DNA from: Clostridia bacterium
GTDB lineage: Bacteria; Bacillota; Clostridia; Christensenellales; UBA1242
NCBI GenBank assembly: GCA_017503445.1
Contig: JAFVTB010000026.1
Coordinates: forward strand, 1-10,306
Direction: 5' to 3'
DNA length: 10,306 bases
Below the pieces are notes generated by a model. The model ran no database searches. It saw only the letters and a list, made by a program, of their open reading frames with translations, and had not been told where the DNA came from. Shown here in pieces: positions 6,804-10,306 of the stretch; within the stretch, counting starts at the first letter, position 1; each line of letters begins with the position of its first letter. Position numbers and translations under genes: made by a program.

Positions 6804-8183
6804 ATGGAAAAAAATAAAGTTACAATGGAACGCCTTGTCAATCATTGCAAAAACATGGGCATTATCTTTCCCGGCAGTGAAATCTATGGCGGCCTTGCCA
6901 ACAGTTGGGATTATGGCCCTGTGGGCGTTGAATTAAAAAACAACATTAAGCGCGCTTGGTGGAAGGCATTTGTGCAAGAAAGTGAACACACAATGGGTGT
7001 TGATGCGGCAATTTTGATGAACTCAAAAGTTTGGGAGGCATCGGGCCATGTGGCAAGTTTTGCGGACCCGCTTATGGATTGTCGCGAATGTAAAACCCGT
7101 CATCGTGCAGATAAATTGATTGAAAATTATTCAAAGGGCAGTGTGAATGCCGATGCGATGACAAATGAAGAAATGGAAGGATACATCATCGCACACAAAA
7201 TTGCATGTCCTGTTTGCGGGAAATCAAATTTCACACCGATACGCCAATTCAATTTGATGTTTCAAACCAATCGTGGTGTGACACAAGAAAATGCAAACAT
7301 TATTTATCTTCGCCCGGAAACCGCGCAAGGCGAATTTGTGAACTTCAACAATGTGCAAAGAAGTTTAAGAATGAAACTGCCATTTGGCATCGGTCAAATC
7401 GGCAAGGCGTTCAGAAATGAAATCACCCCTGGCAATTTCACTTTCAGAACCATTGAGTTTGACCAAATGGAACATCAACTTTTCTGCAACCCAAAAGATG
7501 ATGCAAAATTTTATGACTTCTATAAAAATCGTTCAATGGAATTTTTGACAAGTTTGGGCTTGCCTGCGGAAAAACTTCGCTTTAAAGACCATGAGAAGCT
7601 TGCACATTATGCCAAGGCAGCATGCGATTGTGAATATTTGTTTAAATTTGGTTGGGGCGAGGTGAACGGTGTGCATAACCGCACAAATTTTGACCTTTCA
7701 CGTCACCAAGAATTTTCAGGCAAAAATATGGAATACACAGATCCAACCACTAACGAAAAATTCATTCCATATATTGTTGAGGCATCTTATGGGCTTGACC
7801 GCATCACTCTTGCACTTTTGGATAATGCATATGAAGTTGAAACCCTTGAAAACGGGGAAGAGCGCGAAGTTATGCGCTTTGCACCGCACCTTGCGCCGTT
7901 CAAGGTTGCCGTTTTGCCGCTTATCAAAAAGTTGCACGCGGACAAAACTCATGAGCTTTATCGCACGCTTGCAAAGAAATTCAGGGTGATTTATGATGAA
8001 ACTGGCAGCATTGGCAAGCGTTATCGCCGCCAAGATGCAATTGGCACACCATTTTGCGTAACAGTTGATGATGAAACACTTAACAATGGAACTGTAACTG
8101 TGCGTTTCCGTGACAGCATGGAACAAGAAGTGGTGAAACTTGATGACCTTGTGTCATTCATCCAAACCAAGGTGGAGGATTAG
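6804..8183 (+). CDS. glyS: Glycyl-tRNA synthetase, single-chain (alpha2) type
   Basis: This class II synthetase charges tRNA-Gly with glycine. It is the homodimeric type, also called GlyQS, typical of Gram-positive bacteria, archaea and eukaryotes, not the alpha/beta type of E. coli. At 459 residues it is full length. The N-terminal catalytic core includes GGLANSWDYGPVG (29-41). A four-cysteine pair C-x2-C at 93/96 and C-x2-C at 135/138 probably forms a zinc ribbon. The active site has RPETAQG (170-176), motif 2 FRNEITPG (203-210) and motif 3 EASYGLDR (326-333), followed by a C-terminal anticodon-binding domain from about 365. AAAAGGAA (6791-6798) precedes the ATG by a normal distance. Many Firmicutes glyQS genes have a T-box leader; the 71 bases here leave no room for one. 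The 3' end overlaps the convergent DUF378-type gene by 4 bases. Confidence 0.97.
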   Translation: MEKNKVTMERLVNHCKNMGIIFPGSEIYGGLANSWDYGPVGVELKNNIKRAWWKAFVQESEHTMGVDAAILMNSKVWEASGHVASFADPLMDCRECKTRHRADKLIENYSKGSVNADAMTNEEMEGYIIAHKIACPVCGKSNFTPIRQFNLMFQTNRGVTQENANIIYLRPETAQGEFVNFNNVQRSLRMKLPFGIGQIGKAFRNEITPGNFTFRTIEFDQMEHQLFCNPKDDAKFYDFYKNRSMEFLTSLGLPAEKLRFKDHEKLAHYAKAACDCEYLFKFGWGEVNGVHNRTNFDLSRHQEFSGKNMEYTDPTTNEKFIPYIVEASYGLDRITLALLDNAYEVETLENGEEREVMRFAPHLAPFKVAVLPLIKKLHADKTHELYRTLAKKFRVIYDETGSIGKRYRRQDAIGTPFCVTVDDETLNNGTVTVRFRDSMEQEVVKLDDLVSFIQTKVED

Positions 8184-8563
8184 TCATCATATTTTGACGG
8201 ATCAAAATCCTTATATCCACTCTCGGCTTTAGAGGTGTATGGCGAGGGTTTTGATGCTGCAAACTTTGGTTTTTCTTCTACAAAATCATCAAAATCTTCA
8301 GTTGGTTTTTCTTCAGAAACTTTTTTTGGCGTGGGCAAAACCCTTTTGATCGGACGCTGAATAAGGTTGATTTTGCCTCGCGATTTGATGGCTTCAAAAA
8401 CCATAACAAATCCTGCCATACCGATCACAAAATAAATCACGCGGCTGAACAAACTTGATTGCGTGCCGAAAAAACCCGCCACAAAATCATATTGAAAGGC
8501 GCTTATAAAAAACCAATTCAGTGAGCCAAGCCACATAAAAATAAACGCGAAAAACTTAAGCAT
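8180..8563 (-). CDS. Small DUF378-like membrane protein with a charged C-terminal tail
   Basis: The 127-residue product has two hydrophobic segments (about 3-24 and 40-57). The first contains WLGSLNWFF, matching the G-x-x-N-W motif of the DUF378 family of small two-helix membrane proteins (such as B. subtilis YuzA). Family members are usually 60-80 residues. Here a 65-residue hydrophilic tail follows, rich in Lys, Pro, Glu, Asp and Ser and ending KDFDPSKYDD, probably disordered and cytoplasmic or peripheral. The function of the family is unknown to me. The start codon (complement of 8561-8563) is preceded by AAGGA on the minus strand (8571-8575), which supports expression. It runs convergently into glyS, overlapping by 4 bases, and divergently from greA. 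No strong minus-strand promoter is evident; TATATT-like sequences lie around 8618-8624. Confidence 0.8.
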   Translation of the reverse strand: MLKFFAFIFMWLGSLNWFFISAFQYDFVAGFFGTQSSLFSRVIYFVIGMAGFVMVFEAIKSRGKINLIQRPIKRVLPTPKKVSEEKPTEDFDDFVEEKPKFAASKPSPYTSKAESGYKDFDPSKYDD

Positions 8564-8630
8564 AATTTTTCCTTATATGAATATAATGTGAAAGTGGGAA
8601 AAAATTATTCTTTGGCAAATATATAAGCAA

Positions 8631-8660
8631 TTTTGAAAAATGCACAAACATTTTGAAAAA
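8631..8660 (+). repeat. Direct repeat of TTTTGAAAAA in the greA upstream spacer
   Basis: TTTTGAAAAA occurs at 8631-8640 and again at 8651-8660, exactly 20 bases start to start, separated by TGCACAAACA. The second copy runs into the palindrome at 8654-8687. Twenty bases is close to two helical turns, so the copies would face the same side of the DNA. It could be a protein-binding or curved-DNA element, or chance in AT-rich sequence. Confidence 0.5.
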
Positions 8661-8687
8661 ATTTTTGCTTTTGCAAAAATTTTTTCA
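8654..8687. repeat. Perfect 15-bp AT-rich inverted repeat in the greA leader
   Basis: The arms are 8654-8668 (TGAAAAAATTTTTGC) and 8673-8687 (GCAAAAATTTTTTCA), complementary at every position, with a TTTT loop (8669-8672). The repeat ends 21 bases before the greA start and just before its ribosome binding site. It lies between the divergent DUF378-type gene and greA. It could act as an RNA hairpin in the greA leader, as a DNA operator, or as a cruciform/curved element. It lacks the GC-rich stem of an ordinary terminator. Confidence 0.75.
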
Positions 8688-8708
8688 TTTTAAATAAAGG
8701 AGATTATA

Positions 8709-9176
8709 ATGAAAATATACTTAACACTTGAAGGCAAAAAAGAACTTGAAGACAAATTGGAATACTTAAAAACCGTTAAGCGTGAAGAAGTTACTAAAGC
8801 AATTGGCGCAGCGCGCGAATATGGTGATTTAAGCGAAAACAGTGAATATGATGCAGCAAAAGAAGCGCAAGGCGTGTTGGAGTCTGAAATTTTGGAAATT
8901 GAAACCAAACTTCGCGATTGCATCATTATTGATAAGAAAAACATTGACACCAGCAAGGTGTCACTTGGCTGCTTTGTGAAAGTTTTTGATAAGGATTTTG
9001 ATGAAGAGGTTGAATATAAAATCGTTGGCTCAACTGAAAGCAATCCGCTTAAAGGATTTATCAGCAACGAAAGCCCTGTTGGCCTTGCACTTTTGAATGC
9101 CAGTGTTGGCGATGTTGTTTCAGTTCAAACCCCAATGGGTGTTTCAAAACTGAAAGTTTTGGATATTCATTCATAA
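8709..9176 (+). CDS. greA: Transcription elongation factor GreA
   Basis: GreA inserts its coiled coil into the secondary channel of backtracked RNA polymerase and stimulates cleavage of the 3' end of the transcript. The 155-residue length is normal. The N-terminal coiled coil (about 1-75) carries the tip motif GDLSENSEYDAAKE (39-52) with the functionally required acidic residues Asp40 and Glu43. The C-terminal FKBP-like domain (about 80-155) includes SPVGLALLNASVGDVVSVQT. The ATG at 8709 has AAAGGAG (8697-8702 area) six bases upstream. In many Gram-positive genomes greA sits near lysS or dus; here it is flanked by two membrane-protein genes. A clear terminator follows immediately, so it looks monocistronic. 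No consensus promoter could be assigned in the AT-rich 145-base spacer. Confidence 0.97.
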   Translation: MKIYLTLEGKKELEDKLEYLKTVKREEVTKAIGAAREYGDLSENSEYDAAKEAQGVLESEILEIETKLRDCIIIDKKNIDTSKVSLGCFVKVFDKDFDEEVEYKIVGSTESNPLKGFISNESPVGLALLNASVGDVVSVQTPMGVSKLKVLDIHS

Positions 9177-9177
9177 T

Positions 9178-9213
9178 AAAAAAAATTAAGATAATAATTT
9201 ATCTTATTTTTTT
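9178..9213 (+). terminator. Intrinsic terminator after greA
   Basis: TAAGATAA (9187-9194) pairs with TTATCTTA (9199-9206) around a TAAT loop. After one T-T mismatch (9186/9207) six A-T pairs extend the stem (9180-9185 with 9208-9213), giving a run of seven Ts on the 3' side (9207-9213). It begins directly after the greA stop codon. The stem is AT-rich but long. Confidence 0.75.
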
Positions 9214-9249
9214 ATAATTTATGCTTATTTTTTTCGACAAATAAATTAT
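9214..9249. repeat. 9-bp inverted repeat spanning the -35 region of the next promoter
   Basis: ATAATTTAT (9214-9222) and ATAAATTAT (9241-9249) are exact reverse complements separated by 18 bases. The interval contains the T-run and the -35 hexamer TCGACA (9234-9239), and the right arm lies in the promoter spacer. A two-fold symmetric site in this position could be a repressor operator. Equally, short AT-only repeats arise by chance in such sequence. Confidence 0.4.
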
Positions 9250-9263
9250 TTTTATGATATACT
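9234..9263 (+). promoter_or_regulatory. Extended -10 promoter of the YwaF-like gene
   Basis: TCGACA (9234-9239) matches the -35 consensus at 5 of 6 positions. An 18-base spacer leads to TATACT (9258-9263), with TG at 9255-9256 forming an extended -10 (TGATATACT). Transcription would begin near 9270, only about 16 bases before the ATG at 9286, so the leader holds little more than the ribosome binding site AAGGGGAG (9273-9280). Confidence 0.7.
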
Positions 9264-9285
9264 GAATTTAACAAGGGGAGAAAAA

Positions 9286-10137
9286 ATGATTCAACTTGGA
9301 AATTTTTGGTATATATTTTTCATTTTGTTTGCCGCGGGTATAACAGTTGGGCTGTATTTCCTTTTGCGCAACAAATCAATGAAAACCAAAAAAATTGTTA
9401 TCGCATCACTTTTGATTTTTAACTTGGCATTGCATTTTCTGCGGCTTCTGTTGCCGCCGTATGCCGGTAATCCAAGCCTTATTATGGAAAACGCGTGGTT
9501 TATCAATATTTGCGCGGTCAGCGTGCTGACATTCCCTTTTTTGTTCTTTTCAAAGTCAGATACAGCCAAAGATTGGATGTTCTACATCGGCGTGATATCT
9601 GGCTTTTTGGCACTGGTGTATCCAACCGAAGCTTTGGGTGATTCTGTGGCGACCTTTGATGTTTGGCGTTTTTACTTCTGCCATACAATCATCATTATGG
9701 CACCGCTTTTGATGGTGCTTTTAAAGGTGCATTCGCTCAACTATCGCAATGTTTGGAAAATGCCATTTTGTATGATGGCTGTGATGCTTTTCATCATTTG
9801 TAATCAAGTTTTGCAAAGCGAACTTGGCATTATCCCAATGCGCGGTGATGATATTTTGGAGGATGGGTGCGGATATCGCAACACATCACTTATTTGGGGG
9901 CCAACGGATAGTGTATCTGCGCTTTTCACTTGGCTGACGCCTGACTTTATGAAAACCGTTCCAGCGGGGCCACTTGCAGGTGATCCGAAATATTGGCCGT
10001 TCTTCTATCTGCTTCCAGGTTGTTTTTTCTATTTTTGGATTTTGCCACTTTTGCTTTGTCTGCCATGGGAATTTAAGCATATTCGCCAAGATTTTCGCAA
10101 TCTTCGCGCGCGCCGCAAAAATAAAAAACAATGTTAG
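9286..10137 (+). CDS. YwaF/TIGR02206-like multi-pass membrane protein
   Basis: The 283-residue protein has about seven hydrophobic segments (near 7-27, 36-56, 71-89, 98-116, 130-148, 158-177 and 236-259) and a strongly basic C-terminus (RARRKNKK), suggesting an inner-membrane protein with a cytoplasmic tail. The pattern NAWFINICAVSVLTFPFLF, then FLALVYPTE, then FYFCHTIIIMAPL recalls the YwaF/TIGR02206 family (related to TMEM164), which has conserved histidines in membrane helices; His50 and His133 may correspond. The assignment rests on remembered patterns and is moderate. The loop 178-235 between the last two helices is long, contains Cys195, Trp204 and an acidic patch, and may be extracytoplasmic. 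Function is unknown to me. ATG 9286 has AAGGGGAG six bases upstream. It has its own promoter and a hairpin terminator, so it appears to be transcribed alone. Confidence 0.65.
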   Translation: MIQLGNFWYIFFILFAAGITVGLYFLLRNKSMKTKKIVIASLLIFNLALHFLRLLLPPYAGNPSLIMENAWFINICAVSVLTFPFLFFSKSDTAKDWMFYIGVISGFLALVYPTEALGDSVATFDVWRFYFCHTIIIMAPLLMVLLKVHSLNYRNVWKMPFCMMAVMLFIICNQVLQSELGIIPMRGDDILEDGCGYRNTSLIWGPTDSVSALFTWLTPDFMKTVPAGPLAGDPKYWPFFYLLPGCFFYFWILPLLLCLPWEFKHIRQDFRNLRARRKNKKQC

Positions 10138-10144
10138 AAAAATC

Positions 10145-10177
10145 GCTTATCATTTGATAAGCCTATTTTATTTATTT
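10145..10177 (+). terminator. Hairpin terminator between the YwaF-like gene and dnaX
   Basis: GCTTATC (10145-10151) pairs perfectly with GATAAGC (10156-10162) around an ATTT loop. It is followed by a T-rich but interrupted tract (CTATTTTATTTATTT). It starts 7 bases after the stop codon. The interrupted U-tract suggests a weak or NusA-assisted terminator. Confidence 0.65.
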
Positions 10178-10195
10178 GTAAGCGGGGTCAAACAC

Positions 10196-10224
10196 TTGCT
10201 TTTTTTTTGTTTTTGGGCTATAAT
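10196..10224 (+). promoter_or_regulatory. dnaX promoter placing the start site at the ATG
   Basis: A perfect -10 TATAAT (10219-10224) lies 17 bases after TTGCTT (10196-10201), a weak -35 match in its second half. The spacer is mostly T. The normal distance from the -10 to the start site (about 6-7 bases) puts transcription at or next to position 10231, the A of the dnaX ATG. No Shine-Dalgarno sequence is present before that ATG. Confidence 0.65.
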
Positions 10225-10230
10225 CAAAGT

Positions 10231-10306
10231 ATGTCTTATCAAGCACTATACAGAAAATATCGCCCCAAAACCTTTGATGGCATTATTGGGCAAAATCATA
10301 TCACCA
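10231..10306 (+). CDS. dnaX: DNA polymerase III subunit gamma/tau, 5' end only
   Basis: Only the first 25 codons are in the window; the gene continues past its right edge. The translated start, MSYQALYRKYRPKTF followed by DGIIGQNHIT, is the highly conserved N-terminus of DnaX. DnaX is the AAA+ clamp-loader subunit that loads the sliding clamp during replication; the ATPase motifs lie beyond the edge. The ATG at 10231 is fixed by this conservation. The bases before it (ATCAAAGT) contain no ribosome binding site, unlike every other gene here, and the promoter position suggests a leaderless mRNA. In Firmicutes dnaX is commonly followed by ybaB/ebfC and recR, which cannot be checked here. Confidence 0.9.
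   Translation, partial: MSYQALYRKYRPKTFDGIIGQNHIT

Noticed and set aside
8575..8660. TATAAT at 8582-8587 and TATAAG at 8622-8627 as greA promoters.
   Set aside because: Neither has a recognisable -35 at 16-18 bases. The sequence is so AT-rich that -10-like hexamers are expected by chance.

Overview
The window looks like chromosomal housekeeping DNA from a Gram-positive-type bacterium, most likely an uncultured Clostridia/Firmicutes lineage. The reasons are the gene order nusA-ylxR-infB-rbfA-truB, strong AGGAGG-type ribosome binding sites, the single-chain zinc-ribbon type of glycyl-tRNA synthetase, an EF-P of the PGKG type with a Bacillus-like N-terminus, and AT-rich intergenic regions. No sign of horizontal transfer, phage, insertion sequences or CRISPR was seen. 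I could not place it to genus.

Region 1 (1-6090) is one transcription/translation operon. A probable promoter and a leader hairpin (31-102) come first. They are followed by nusA (elongation/termination factor), ylxR (small RNA-binding protein), infB (initiation factor IF-2 with a long low-complexity N-terminus and a TTG start), rbfA (30S maturation), truB (tRNA U55 pseudouridine synthase, short form) and an endonuclease IV-like TIM-barrel protein. Gaps are small or the genes overlap. Compared with the usual Firmicutes layout, rimP is not directly upstream of nusA, ylxQ is absent between ylxR and infB, and ribF is not after truB.

Region 2 (6088-8183) holds efp, with a near-consensus promoter whose -35 overlaps the preceding stop codon. 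A terminator-like hairpin follows, and then glyS, which has no room for a T-box leader. Region 3 (8180-8563, minus strand) is a small DUF378-type membrane protein, convergent with glyS and divergent from greA. The 145-bp spacer before greA contains an AT-rich perfect palindrome and a 10-bp direct repeat.

Region 4 (8709-10306) holds greA and its terminator, a YwaF/TIGR02206-like multi-pass membrane protein with its own extended -10 promoter, a terminator hairpin, and the first 25 codons of dnaX. The dnaX promoter sits so close to the ATG that the mRNA appears leaderless. NusA and GreA act on RNA polymerase; IF-2, RbfA, TruB, EF-P and GlyRS act on translation. There is no stretch over 300 bases without a gene. 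I did not find a convincing new multi-gene system; the findings are mostly regulatory and architectural oddities.
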